DNA of 64,000 bases from Pyropia haitanensis (lineage: Eukaryota; Rhodophyta; Bangiophyceae; Bangiales; Bangiaceae). The translations under genes were made by a program, and so were the position numbers. Of the stretch, positions 1 to 12,300 are shown piece by piece. The notes under the pieces are model-generated. The model did no database searches and had not been told where the DNA came from. It saw nothing but the letters and a program-made list of their open reading frames with translations. Every line of letters begins with the position of its first letter. Position 1 is the stretch's first letter. The DNA lies in contig SDUX01000008.1 in NCBI GenBank assembly GCA_008729055.1, forward strand, positions 3,683,756 through 3,747,755, given 5' to 3'.

Positions 1-530
1 TGGCCGCCGGCGATGGTTGCCGCCAGCCGTGGCTGCCGCCCGGCGCCGCCGCCCACCCAACGGGGCAACTCGCCGCCACCCGCTGCCCGCGGCGGGCGAC
101 GGTGGCCGCCTGCCGTGGTTGCCGGCCGTGGCCACTGGCCGTGGCCGCCGGCGATGGTTGCCGCCAGCCGTGGCTGCCGCCCGGCGCCGCCGCCCACCCA
201 ACGGGGCAACTCGCCGCCACCCGCTGCCCGCGGCGGGCGACGGTGGCCGCCTGCCGTGGTTGCCGGCCGTGGCCACTGGCCGTGGCCGCCGGCGATGGTT
301 GCCGCCAGCCGTGGCTGCCGCCCGGCGCCGCCGCCCACCCAACGGCGCAACTCGCCGCCACCCGCTGCCCGCGGCGGGGCGACGGTGGCCGCCGGCCGTG
401 GTTGCCGGCCGTGGCCGCCGCCCATGGCCGCCAGCCGTGGCTGCCTCCCGGCGTCGCCGCCCACCCAACGGCGCAACTCGCCGCCACCCGCTGCCCGCGG
501 CGGCCGACTGTAGTCGCCGGCGGTAGTTGC
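1..530. repeat. 141-bp tandem repeat array A
   Basis: A GC-rich unit beginning TGGCCGCCGGCGATGG recurs at 1, 142 and 283, an exact period of 141 bases. The last unit is degenerate, reaching about 530. Because 141 is a multiple of three, the array stays open in all forward frames and gives a 47-residue Arg/Pro/Gly/Ala repeat. Nothing in it resembles a known protein, so it is treated as a satellite-like repeat rather than a gene. The window starts inside the array, so its full length is unknown. Confidence 0.85.
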
Positions 531-599
531 TGCTTGTGGCTGCGGCCGGCCGCCTGTTGCTGACGCCCTCCTCCAGCTACCACCGATAGCCGGTTCCAG

Positions 600-1030
600 C
601 CGCCCAAGCAGGTGCCGCAGCGAGCCGCCAGCGTTTGTCGCCTTGAGGTCAGGGCCAATTACCCGCCGGCCGTCCCCGGCAGCCGGCAGGTCTCCAACAG
701 TGGTTGCCGCCAGTGGCCGCCCGCCGCTCGTGGCCGCCCGCCACTCGTGGCTCCCGCCCGTGGCAGCCAGCGGTGGCTGCCGCCCGTGGCGCTGCCTGTG
801 ATCGCCACGCTCGTGCGGGCCCGCCGTTCGTTGCTGTCCCCTCCTCCTTCCACTGCATACAGTACCCAACAGTTGGCTCCCGCGACCCACATGGTGGCCA
901 CCAGCCGCCGTCTGCAGCCGCTCGTGGCAGCGGGCGGGCGCTTGCCCGAATGTGCGATTGGTGCCCCCTTGAGTGATTGTACTCATGAAAGGATCAAATG
1001 TGTGGTTCTTACTTCCAAGCGAGGAGGGGA
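600..1030. repeat. Duplicated segment, copy 1 (matches 4495-4926)
   Basis: From AAGCAGGTGCCGCAGCGAGC at about 605 up to the edge of the N run, the sequence repeats almost base for base at about 4500-4926. The differences are mostly single-base length changes in C or G runs. In both places the segment lies directly downstream of a 141-bp repeat array, so repeat and flank were duplicated together. Confidence 0.85.
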
Positions 1031-1529
1031 NNNNNNNNNNNNNNNNNNNNNNNNNNNNNNNNNNNNNNNNNNNNNNNNNNNNNNNNNNNNNNNNNNNNNN
1101 NNNNNNNNNNNNNNNNNNNNNNNNNNNNNNNNNNNNNNNNNNNNNNNNNNNNNNNNNNNNNNNNNNNNNNNNNNNNNNNNNNNNNNNNNNNNNNNNNNNN
1201 NNNNNNNNNNNNNNNNNNNNNNNNNNNNNNNNNNNNNNNNNNNNNNNNNNNNNNNNNNNNNNNNNNNNNNNNNNNNNNNNNNNNNNNNNNNNNNNNNNNN
1301 NNNNNNNNNNNNNNNNNNNNNNNNNNNNNNNNNNNNNNNNNNNNNNNNNNNNNNNNNNNNNNNNNNNNNNNNNNNNNNNNNNNNNNNNNNNNNNNNNNNN
1401 NNNNNNNNNNNNNNNNNNNNNNNNNNNNNNNNNNNNNNNNNNNNNNNNNNNNNNNNNNNNNNNNNNNNNNNNNNNNNNNNNNNNNNNNNNNNNNNNNNNN
1501 NNNNNNNNNNNNNNNNNNNNNNNNNNNNN
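1031..1529. other. Assembly gap (499 N)
   Basis: A run of 499 undetermined bases. Every reading frame that crosses it is an artefact. It begins exactly inside the duplicated segment, at the position corresponding to about 4926 in the second copy. Confidence 0.99.
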
Positions 1530-2880
1530 CTGGCTCGCGTGCTCTGGAATGGAAAAGTATTGGAAGCTACCAGTCTGTGTGGCGACACAGGAGATTGGGC
1601 GACAGAGAACCAGTTGAAGCGGGCGCTCGATGGCGGCCGCGGATGGGGTAAGAGGGGACGCTTACATGCCGGCGCTTCAGTCGCCACGGCAATCGAGCAG
1701 GCCAGTCCGCTGACCAGCGGTTGCAGGCCGCATTTAAACACTGTACTCATCAATACAGTTGCGAAACAAAAACTCCCCAGAGTGCATGGCCTGGCAGCGT
1801 GTGACAGCGTATCGGATCAACGCTGAAACGATGCATCTTGATTCGTCAGATACCCCACGAGTAAACAGGCAGGCCGGAAGAACATATAATTGCGCAGTTG
1901 AGTATCCCGTACTTGAAGCGTTCTGCCATAAGCAATTGTGTTCGTGCTGACGTGTTCAGTTGTCCTGGGTTGCGTCCGCTGGCGGCCCCCAGTGGTGCTG
2001 TCTCCCTTTGCCCCCCCCCCCAACCAGTGCTGTTTGCGTCTACCCCCGCGACCGGGAGCCCAGCGCGCACGAAATGAGGACGGAACTCCGGCGCAGTTCA
2101 CGCGGGTTTTTAAAAAACACACCCTCCCCACAGGGGCCAGTCGTCCCTAGTGGGGTGCACACACAAAGGCAGCCACCGCGCGCGGGGCCGGAAGCACACG
2201 CGTCGCCAACGCCCAGTAGCCGACCAGGGACGGGAAACGAGCTGATGGTTAGGCAAGGGAGTGTGGGGGGGGGGGCGCCCATCTGGGAGTCGCCCGGACT
2301 GCAGGCCTGTGGTATCCGCGAACGGTAAGTGCCGCGACGTGGTCGGACGACAGGCCAACGCCGCCGAAGCACAGAGTGGAGGGGCGGTGGGCAGCCTCCT
2401 AGGCAGCCAAATTGCGCCGGCCAGCCGGCCGGCGAAGGTGGTGGAGTAAACTGTGGCCAGAACGGGCACCGGCTGCACTAGGGTACGGAGCACTTGCCAT
2501 GGGCACCCGCCCGTAGTGAAAGGCAAGAAGTTTTTATTACTAATTAACGAGCCCTCTCGCCACATCCCATCTCAGCAGGACACACGCGACGCACCGTCGT
2601 GACAGGCCCGCAGCGGCGCATCGCCCGCGGGCCGCGAAGGGCTGCTTCATTGACGCCTGTGCTAAACCGCCGGCCAACTACAAACAGCCGGGAATGCCAC
2701 GGCAGATGCCAGCGCCCGGCGGTTGCAAAATGGCCCTCCTTCGGCCTGCGCCCGTGGCCACAACCCGGCGCTCGCCGCGTATTCCCGTCGCCCACCCGTC
2801 CCCATGGCTCCGCCCTGCAGCAGGCCCGTCGCCAGTTGCTGGCCCACCTCCTCCAGTCACCACAAAAAGCCAGTTCCCGC
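1530..2880. other. Non-repetitive region without a recognised gene
   Basis: Lower-GC, unique-looking sequence with short ORFs on both strands, none of which I recognise and none with family motifs. It contains short G and C homopolymers around 2010 and 2265. Confidence 0.5.
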
Positions 2881-2884
2881 CGCC

Positions 2885-4410
2885 CAAGGCAGATGCGGCC
2901 GTGGCGCCGCCATGGCCCGCCAGCCGTGGCTTGCCGCCCGGCGCTGCAGGCCCATCCCAACGGCGCAAACTAGCGCCACCCGCTGCCCGCGGTGGCCGAC
3001 GGTGGCGCAGGCACGTTGCGGTTGCCCGGCCGTGGCCGCCGCCCATGGCCGCCAGCCGTGGGCTGCCCGCCCGGCGTCTGCAGCCCACCCAACGGCGCAA
3101 CTAGCCGCCACCCGCTGCCGCGGTGGCCGACGGTTGGCCCAGGCCGTGGTTTGCCGGCCGTGGCCGCCGCCCAGGCCGCAGCCGTGCGCTGCCGCCCGCG
3201 CGCTGCCGCCCACCCAACGGACGAACTAGTCGCCACCCGCTGCCCTCGGCGGGCCGTCGCGTGGGCCGCGGCCGTGGTGGCCGGCCGTTTGGGGGGGCCC
3301 GCGCCCATGGCGCCGCCGTGGCTGCCGCCCGGCCCGCTGCGCCCACCCAACGGCGGCAACTCGCCGCCACCCGGCTGCCCACGGCCCGGCCCGAACGGTG
3401 GCCGCCTGGCCGTGGTTGCGCGCCGTGGCCACTGGCCGTGGCGGCCGGCGATGCCGTTTGCCGGCGGCCATGCGTTTCGCCCCGGTTGCCCGCCGCGCAC
3501 CTGACGACGCATTCTAGCCGGCCACCCGCTGCCGCGGTGGCCGACGGTGGCCTCCTGCCGTGGTTGCGGCCGTGGCCACTGGGCCGTCTGCCGGCCGGCG
3601 ATGGTTCGCCCCAAAGGGGCCCCCGTTTGGGGGGGCTTTTTTGGCCCCGGGGCCCCCCCCGGGGGGGCCCGCCGGGGGCGGCCCCCAAACCCCCCAACGG
3701 GGGCAATCCGCCCGCCACCCCCGCTGCCCCGGCGGGCGAACGGTGGCTGCCTGCCCGGTGGTTGCCGGCCGTGGCCACTGGCCGTGGCCGCCGGCGATGG
3801 TTGCCGCCAGCCGTGGCTGCCGCCCGGCGCCGCCGCCCACCCAACGGGGCAACTCGCCGCCACCCGCTGCCCGCGGGCGGGCGACGCGTGGCCGCCTGCC
3901 GTGGTTGCCGGCCGTGGCCACTGGCCGTGGCCGCCGGCGATGGTTGCCGCCAGCCGTGGCTGCCGCCGGCGCCGCCGCCCACCCAACGGGGCAACTCGCC
4001 GCCACCCGCTGCCCGCGGCGGGCGACGGTGGCCGCCTGCCGTGGTTGCCGGCCGTGGCCACTGGCCGTGGCCGCCGGCGATGGTTGCCGCCAGCCGTGGC
4101 TGCCGCCCGCGCCGCCGCCCACCCAACGGGCAACTCGCCGCCACCCCCCCGCGGCGGGCGCGTGGCCGCCGCCGGGCCGGCCGGCCACTGGCGGGCCGCC
4201 CGATGGCCCAGCCCGCCCCCGCCGCCGCCCACCCAACGGCGCAACTCGCCGCCACCCGCTGCCCGCGGCGGGCGACGGTGGCCGCCGGCCGTGGTTGCCG
4301 GCCGTGGCCGCCGCCCATGGCCGCCAGCCGTGGCTGCCTCCCGGCGTCGCCGGCCCACCCAACGGCGCAACTCGCCGCCACCCCGCTGCCCGCGGCGGCC
4401 GACTGTAGTC
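2885..4410. repeat. 141-bp repeat array B, degenerate
   Basis: The same unit as array A in poorer register: the CGATGG landmark lies at about 3598, 3795, 3938 and 4078, giving spacings of 197, 143 and 140. The stretch at 3610-3720 has long G and C runs and looks either very diverged or poorly resolved. Early units (2885-3560) are partial. Open frames through it are arginine/proline-rich low complexity and are not called as genes. Confidence 0.8.
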
Positions 4411-4929
4411 GCCGGCGGTAGTTGCTGCTTGTGGCTGCGGCCGGCCGCCTGTTGCTGACGCCCTCCTCCAGCTACCACCGATAGCCGGTTCCAGCCGCCC
4501 AAGCAGGTGCCGCAGCGAGCCGCCAGCGTTTGTCGCCTTGAGGTCAGGGCCAATTACCCGCCGGCCGTCCCGGCAGCCGGCAGGTCTCCAACAGTGGTTG
4601 CCGCCAGTGGCCGCCCGCCGCTCGTGGCCGCCCGCCACTCGTGGCTCCCGCCCGTGGCAGCCAGCGGTGGCTGCCGCCCGTGGGCGCTGCCTGTGATCGC
4701 CACGCTCGTGCGGGCCCGCCGTTCGTTGCTGTCCCCCTCCTCCTTCCACTGCATACAGTACCCAACAGTTGGCTCCCGCCGACCCACATGGTGGCCACCA
4801 GCCGCCGTCTGCAGCCGCTCGTGGCAGCGGGCGGGCGCTTGCCCGAATGTGCGATTGGTGCCCCCTTGAGTGATTGTACTCATGAAAGGATCAAATGTGT
4901 GGTCTTACTTCCAAGCGAGGAGGGGAGTC
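4411..4929. repeat. Duplicated segment, copy 2 (matches 515-1030)
   Basis: Near-identical counterpart of the flank next to array A. Copy 2 continues without a gap into GTCCGGCCCAAGCACGG, so it may show what belongs inside the N run at 1031. Confidence 0.8.
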
Positions 4930-5009
4930 CGGCCCAAGCACGGTCAGCAGCCACCCCGCTCGTGACATACGTATATGACAAAAACGCAGCTCATAAAGAC
5001 ACCATTGGA

Positions 5010-5250
5010 ACACCTCATGAGAGCCGTGAGGTGTTGTGCGCCCATAGGGCCTTCAACGGTGCATTGAGCGCTAAACTCCTGTGGGGCACCCCAAGTTATG
5101 ACGTGTCTATGCAACGTAAAGCTCCGCGACGTCACCAGCGTCTGACGCCATGTGCTGAATCGAGCGCGGTGGAACAGTACTGCGAAGCCATATTCTAAAA
5201 GAAATGTTTCGCCACGGATTGTGCAGGTTTGTGTTTTTTTTAGTACGTGC
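5010..5250 (-). repeat. Inverted repeat, left arm
   Basis: Read on the minus strand this arm runs GGGCACGTACT...CTGCACAATCC...CCACCGCGCTCGATT...GACGCTGGTGAC...TTTACGTTG...CATAAC...GTTGAAGGCC...CACGGCTCTCA. The same order of blocks appears on the plus strand at 6370-6605. The arms are diverged, with conserved blocks of 8-15 bases separated by changed bases and small indels. Confidence 0.7.
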
Positions 5251-6369
5251 CCCCCCCCACCCCCCCCTGCCGCAGCAGGCGGCCCGCCGCCGCCGCCGCT
5301 CTCGAGGTCGCCGCTGCCGGCACCCACGCACGCACGCAGCCATCACTAGCACACCCACGCCGTTCCCGTGACGACCCCTGCAGCGCTCCTTCCCGCCGGG
5401 TGCTGCCGCCGCCGCCTAGGGCTGCCGCCACCCCGGGCGGCCGCCGCGGTCGCCGGCTGCCGTATGTAGCAGGTTGTCGCCGCCGGCTGTCGTCGCTGAC
5501 CTTGACTTTCTCCTCCGTCTGTAGCCGTCGCCGGCACCTGGATGCAACCACCCGCTGCGGCTGTCGCCGGCAGCTAGGTTCCGACTGCAGTGAGGCCTGC
5601 CGGTGCGGGCAGCCACTGCTGGCAGCTGTAATCCTGCCACCGACATTCTGCCCAAGTCTGTCCCTGATAGCGGCGGTAGCCCCCGGCGACTGGTAGCTGA
5701 TGCTACCCCTTTCCCACCGCCCTCGGCCCGCCGCCGCCGCGTGCTCCGACAGGCTGCCGCCACGGTCACCCCCGCGGCAACCATTGCAACGGCAGGCTGC
5801 CACCCTAGAAACTCCTCCGCCGTTGGCTGCCATCGCCACCACCATCTGCCGCCGTCACCGCTGGCGACTGCCGCCGCCGCTGATTGCCGCCGCCGCCGCC
5901 GCCGCCACCGCTGGCCGTCAGCGCCGCCGGCTGCCGCCCCCAGCCTGCCACTTTCGGCCCGGCGGCGCCCCTGACCACCACTTGAGCTTGGGCGCTTGGG
6001 TGCCAACGCGGGCTGCTGCCCCCGGCTCACCGCCGCCGCGAGCTCCCACAGCTGGCTACCACTGCCGCCGGCCGCTGCCGAAACACTTCGACGGCGCGCA
6101 AGAGGAGATAGGGGGCAGGGTAGGGGGCTGCAACCCGTGCTAGCGGGCGCCCGGGGCGGCATGAGCCCGGGGCGGAGGAAGGCTGATGCGGCGGTGGCCT
6201 GGTGCGACGGCAGCCCGTGGCGGCGGCGGCAGCCCCCGGCGGGCAGGTGTAGTACAGGGGAGGGTACGGGCGTGGCGTCGGTGCCGTGGGGCGTGGCGTG
6301 GGTGGGGTCGGGGTGGCGGCGTGGGAGTGGTGTCGACGGGCGGGCGGAGGGACGATTCCTGCCGGGGGT
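5251..6369. other. CCG/CGG-rich core between the inverted repeats
   Basis: Low-complexity sequence dominated by CCG and GCC triplets (for example 5880-5920). All six frames stay open for long stretches because stop codons are rare at this composition. No protein family is recognisable. Confidence 0.6.
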
Positions 6370-6605
6370 GGCGGGGCACGTACTGAAAAAAGTAAAAGCT
6401 GCACAATCCGTCCCGAAACAATTTTGTCAATGCGTCTCCACCGCGCTCGATTCCAGCCACGGGCGTGTGACGCTGGTGACCGTGGACTTTTTACGTTGTA
6501 CAGAGAGAGCATAACCTGGGGGTGGCTCGCAGGGTTGGGGTGTTTAATGCAGTTGTTGAAGACCTTGTACGCCCACAACAAGAATCGGCTCTCACGGTGT
6601 GTTGA
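6370..6605 (+). repeat. Inverted repeat, right arm
   Basis: Plus-strand partner of the arm at 5010-5250. Shared blocks include GGGCACGTACT, TGCACAATCCGT, CCACCGCGCTCGATTC, GACGCTGGTGAC, TTTTACGTTG, CATAACCTGGGG and CGGCTCTCA. The pair encloses about 1.1 kb, like diverged terminal inverted repeats of a non-autonomous element. Confidence 0.7.
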
Positions 6606-7584
6606 GGGCAGTGACCCTGACACTGTCACCACATTGGGGCGAGACGGGTCGGACCTCAGAGTGCTTAGCAGGGCGCAGAGATGCCAGTGCACGTGAGGGG
6701 GGATGAAGTCAGGGTGGTCAGCACGCCGAAGTGATGGGCGCACAAGGACAGAGGGGGGGGGTACGTACAGAGTGATGCCAGCACGACCCCCGAGTGAGAA
6801 TTATGGTAAAAGGACGAAGGCGGTCGACATCAAAAGCGTTGTCCTGAAGTGAGGGCCACCAGCGACAGTGACAGGTGGAAAGGGGGTGACGGCGCTGTGT
6901 CGCCCCACAATGCGGGCAGAATGCCGTGTTGAGATACGTGGCGCGCAGCGCACTGACACCTCCTCGATTGGCATCCAAGCATGACCGGCGCGGACACGCG
7001 CGCGCGCTGTAGACCACTGTTAAAACGCTGACCGTCCGACGCATGCTAACAGTGACTACGAGTGGCGGCTGTCACACGTACTGGCCCGCTTCTGAAAGCG
7101 TGCGGTCTGGTCGGCGCAGTGGGCCCATTGGTCTTCACGGACAATGTACCTGCAGCCCAGACCGTACAGTACATAAGGGGCCCCGGCAGTGTTTACGATC
7201 CGCAGTGGGTGATGCGTCCGCATGACTCGCTGACGTGCTGGCGCAATTGCCAATCCGTTAGATATACCCGGGGTTACTTCCTTTTGCTGAGAGCCACCTG
7301 GTCCAGTTGTTTTTCTAACTGATCTAAATTTATATCGATTGGAATACAAGTATTTTATCGTACGTCAATGCGACCGACAAAGAACTGTGTACAGAAATTT
7401 GTTCTGTTACTTGCATACAGTTGTGGCTTATGTGGCTAAGTTCATGCGCTCGCGCCGGCCAGTTGCCCGCGTCCTAGCTGGACAGCGCGCCCAGCCCGGA
7501 TCTGGCCTCTCCTACTGCCACGCTGCACATCGCCATGCCCCACGTGGGCTCTTGGTCTTGCTCTCGGTCGAGCAGGCCGGTTTG
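6606..7584. other. Region without a recognised gene
   Basis: Moderate-GC sequence with only short ORFs on both strands. The AT-richer stretch at 7320-7440 is the most AT-rich part of the first 9 kb. I see no RNA gene or protein motif. Confidence 0.5.
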
Positions 7585-7995
7585 GCGATGCCGGCCGGCA
7601 GACTCGGTGGTGCCGGCCGGCCATGCCGGCCGACGGCGTCGGCGACACCAGCAGGCGGCCTCGGCGGTGCCGGCCGGCTCGGCTATGCCGGCCGACGGCG
7701 TCGGCGACACCAGCAGACGGCCTCGGCGGTGCCGGCGGGCTCGGCCATGCCGGCCGACGGCGTCGGCGACACCAGCAGGCGGCCTCGGTGGTGCCGGAGG
7801 GCTCGGCCATGCCGGCCGACGGCGTCGGCGACACCAGCAGGCGGCCTCGGCGGTGCCGGCCGGCTCGGCTATGCCGGCCGACGGCGTCGGCGACACCAGC
7901 AGACGGCCTCGGCGGTGCCGGCGAGCTCGCCGATGCCTGCTGACAACCTCGGCAAGGCTGGTCGGTGGCCTCGGAGATGCCGGCCGGCCACCTTA
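7585..7995. repeat. 62-bp minisatellite
   Basis: The motif ATGCCGGCCGACGGCGTCGG starts at 7623, 7685, 7747, 7809 and 7871, an exact 62-base period, with a degenerate sixth unit at 7933. Since 62 is not a multiple of three, the translated frame rotates from unit to unit, which argues against coding. Sequence up to about 8700 keeps a related GCCGGC/CTGCTGTTG composition without strict period. Confidence 0.9.
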
Positions 7996-9365
7996 ACGAT
8001 GCAGGACGGCTGGCTCGGCAGCGCCAGTCGGCCCGCACACCACTTCGGCGTTCCTGGCCAGCCTTCTGCTTCCAGCATGCGATGCGCTGCCCTTCTGCCC
8101 GCCGATTCCGTGCCTGCCTGTTCCTGCACACCGCTCCCGGCCGGCCTGTTCTTTCCCACTGCTTTCTTCCGGCCCATTCCAGCCCGCCGCTTTCTGCCGG
8201 CCTGCTGCTGCCCACCGCTCCCAGCCGGCCTGCTGTTGTGCGCAGCTTCTTGCGGGCCAATTTCTTACCGGTGCCTGTTGTTGTCCGCCGGCGTTTGAGC
8301 GCGCTGTTGCTGACCACCGGCGCGCCGTAAGTTGCCGGCTCGCCGCTGACCGCCGTCTTGCTGCTGCAGTCTGTCCGGCTGCCGGGACCCGGCGTCCACC
8401 TGGCTGGTGACCTGCTGCTGGCGGTTGGCGTGCTGGAGTTCTCTGGCCTTCTGTTGGCCTCCGGCGTGCACTTTGCCATGGGCGTTTGGGTTGCCGCCGG
8501 TGCGCGGCTAGCCACCAGCTTGCTGTTGCCGACCGGGGCGCAGTTGACCGCCGGCGGCACGCTGTTGGCCAGCCCCCTTTTGCCGTCTGGCCTACTGTTG
8601 TACCCTGGCACGCTGTTGCCCGCGACCCTCTTTGACCACTGCCTTGGCACCTATTGGTGGCCCGCGCCATCCGCGCTTGCCCGCCAGTGGTCACCTGCCT
8701 GCTGTTTGCCACCAGGTCGTGAGCGTCCCGACGACTGGCGGCTGCCCCCTGGCCAGCATTTGTGCGGTAGCGCTTTGGTGACCCGCGCCCTGCTTTAGCC
8801 GGGGGTGGACCACTTGTCGCGGTGCCTCAGGCGCGCTGCTGTGTGCCGGCCAGGCACTGCTCGCTGTTCTGTCGGAGCGTTCTGGGAACGTACCTGCTGC
8901 CGTTTCCCGCCAACGAGGTACAGGCCGCCGTTCCTCCGTCTATCGTCAGCATGCCGTTGTCATCCCGCGCTCAGGACAACGTGTCCTGTCGCTACCCGCC
9001 GTCCCGCGAGAACTGGCGGGTCTCTTGCTGCTTACTGTCCTACTTAAGGCGGATGGCAAGCTCTGCTTGTTTTCAACCGACTCTGGGCTGGCATCGGCCT
9101 GGACAGACGGGCGAATGGGCGGATGGACAGCCGGACGGGCGGGCGACTGGACCGACGCTGTCTTTCGACAAAGTTCAAATAGGACTGGCGCTTTACTTTG
9201 TTCTGCGCCTGCGTAGTAAGATGCTCAAGAGTGGTTGGTTGCACATGTTCTTTGATGCGATAGTCGGGCAGACCATTACCGTAGTACAATAAGCAGGAAA
9301 AAAAACTCTCTCTCTTTGCCACCCTGCGCTCACCGTGTCGAGGACGATTTTCACGCTCGGATACA
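7996..9365. other. Region without a recognised gene
   Basis: Low-complexity GCCGGC-rich sequence to about 8800, then more ordinary sequence up to the end of the transposase-like ORF. An A9 and CTCTCTCTC tract lies at 9296-9317. This stretch could hold the 3-prime end of the KDZ-like element, but I could not find matching terminal repeats. Confidence 0.4.
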
Positions 9366-12300
9366 TCACGTCTCTCCACCCTCCGTGCCACGAGCCGCCT
9401 CATCCAGGGCAGCTTCGTCAGTGAACTGAGCGAGGCCAACGGACGGAGCGAAAGCGGCCTTCGCGTTGCCAGCGATATCATCCTCAGTGCCGCGAGCTCG
9501 TGCATCCACCATCATGACAGCAAGACCGCTCTCTGAGGGATGTCCTGCCTCAGCTTGCGGCACATCGGTCTCCCCGGTTCCCACCTCAGCCTCAACTGAA
9601 GCCCTTTCCTCACCGTCCTTGCCGCTGTCCTGCCGTGCCTGGTCCTCCTCCGAGGCGAACCGCTCGCCACGGCCACAGGGACAACCTCGACGCTCGCAAT
9701 AGGTCACAACTTGCTCATGAAAGAAGCGAGGCAGGGGAATGTGACCCACCTCAGGCTGCGGGGCCCTCTCCGAGGGGCGCAAATGGAACCGTAGTTGTAT
9801 GCGTAGGTTGTTCAACGCACCATAGAGCCGCATGTGGGAGACAAAGCGGTCCTGCGTCATGTAGGATACTTGGTTCTGCAGCGGCTTGTTGAGGGCGTGC
9901 CGGCTCTCGGCAACGGAAGTCTTGTGCAGGCTGCTAATCTCTGGGTACTCGTCCGGGTTGAACATGTCGGAACACAAGTGCTTGGGCTGGTGGAAGCGGT
10001 CCAAGAACCACTTCACCAGCGATCGGCGGAGCAGCCATGGCATCCGCCGGGTGGCGTTCCGAGACGCTTGACATGCTGTGTCGAAGTAGATTACTCGCGG
10101 CATCAATGCCAGCCGGCGAGCCAAGATCTCCGCAACACAAGCCGGGCTCTCGGCATGTTCAAGCATCTCAAAGCCTATGAGCATGCCGTGGGGGCACATG
10201 ACATTCATGACGCCGGGTGTAAAGACATTGGACTGCTCGAAGTCATGGCGGCAATCATCGTCGTTGACGGCCTTGGCCTCCGTGCTGCCCCTGTCCCGAT
10301 TCCGCCCCTTGCCGGCCGCAGCGGACCTCCTCCGGCGTATTCTCGTCGCGGGAGACGATCCGGGAGAACTCGTAGCCTTGCGCAGCTTCTGCCGCCTCTT
10401 CGTCGCCTTCTTCTTCCGCAACTTCTCCGCCATGGAGTCAAAGGTAAACGGTCGCACGGGATACAGCGACGGAAACACGCTGCCGCTCACGCGCTCAATC
10501 TCTTGCGCCACCGCCCTCTCGTGTGACAACGGGTGAGCTCGAAGTCGGATATTGGGGGCGGTCACCCCTTGCTCCCGCTCCCACTCCTGGTACTTCAGCT
10601 TGTCCGTTGTCTCCCACTTGGCCGCAAATGCCTTCTGTTTGTCCGTCGATTTCTCCATCCACAACTTCTCCATCCGGTTGTCCGCATCGAGAGCAAACAA
10701 AACAAGCTCCCCAATAGAGCGCGCAAGGTCGTGGTCGCCGTCAAGGTCGTCGGCAACCTGGAACAGGAACGGCCAGACCAAAGACAGCTTCTCCACGGGA
10801 TCGGTCAGCAGCTTCCACTCGGAATAAGGCTTGCCCTCAATAAGAGCCAGGGCCAGCTTCTCAACTCCAGCTTGGTCGCAGCCGACAAGCATGCCGATGA
10901 CGGGCTCGGCGATGAAGTTACCGACAAAGCGCTGAACAATACGCCATCGCTCACCCAGCACCAGCCTGTCGTCACGCTCATCGCCGACGGCCCCCTTGAT
11001 ACGAGAGCAGACGGTGAGCGTACTGTCGCCGGGCCGTCCCTCTTCGGTGCCAGCCTCGCCCGGCTCGTCCTCGCCGTCGCTGCTGCCTGCAGCTATCTCG
11101 GACACCGCGCCAGGTTTTGATGCAGCAGAAGCCGAGTCTGACGAACTGTTTCTTGATGAGCCGTCAGATGTCAAGTCATCTTCTCCGTCCGTCAGCGTAG
11201 TGATGCAAAAAAATGAGGAAAAGATGTAGCTGGCCGCCCACGCCGCATGCTCAGCAGACGACTGCCCAATCGCAGAGTCATCACACTTGCGCTCGCTTGG
11301 GTCCAGCTTGTTTGATGCGACGATGAAGTTTCCGAGAGCTTTCAGCTCCGCCTTGGTTAACGAAGAGCCCCTGCGGATGTCTGTGGCGCAGCGCTTGCGG
11401 ATGGCCGACCGCACGCACGCCTTCTTGACGGCGCAACCGTTGCTGATGAGAATTTCGACGACAGGGTTGTCAACAAGGTGCCGGACAAACGGCCGAGACA
11501 GCTCGCGAAAAAAGCCCAGCACCTGACCGTCAACAACGAGTGTCAGGTAGCGCCTCACGCCGGCCTCTTCGAGGCAAAGCCGGCACGCGTATGAGGATGG
11601 CGGGATGATCAGCGTCTCGGTCAGGAGGCCGCTAGCGAGGATGATCATCTGTCTTGTATTGCCATTAGCTCCCAGAGGTAGACCGGCAGTGACGTGAAGA
11701 CAGAACGCCATGGCAGCTGTAGCCGCCGTAAAACTGCTACGTGACGTCAGGGCGATGTGAATGATGATATCCAGGTACACTCTTGTAAATACAGTCTTGG
11801 AAGAATACGCGAAGAGCGCGGAGTCCGCCCCGTCAAAGTGCACAACCTCTTGGCACTCACACGTCCAGATGCCAGTTCGTATTGATATGGGACCACCCAT
11901 GGTAAACAGCGTCGCGTTGGCAACCTTCAATGGCCGATTCCCGCGCAGCTTACCACAGTTGATGCAATACCGCTCGTGCATAACTCTTGGCAAAGACTCC
12001 ATACCTGACGGCTTGCTTCGCCCGGCGCGCCCGTACGAATCAAAGATCTGGCAGCAGCGCACCTCACCTGGACAAGGAAGCATGTTCCTAGCGCGACGAC
12101 GTGCAAAATTAGCCTCATGAGTCTCTTCAACCGGAACAGGCGTCGGCGCGGCCCCTTCCTCGTCGCGTCGCTCAAGCAAGACGCCATCATCATCATATTG
12201 CTCCGCGTTGTCGTCGTCGCGCTGATCTCCCGCCTCCTTATGCTCGGCACGGAACTTGAAGTACGCCAACGAGTGGATGCAGCGAGGTCGGGACGCACAA

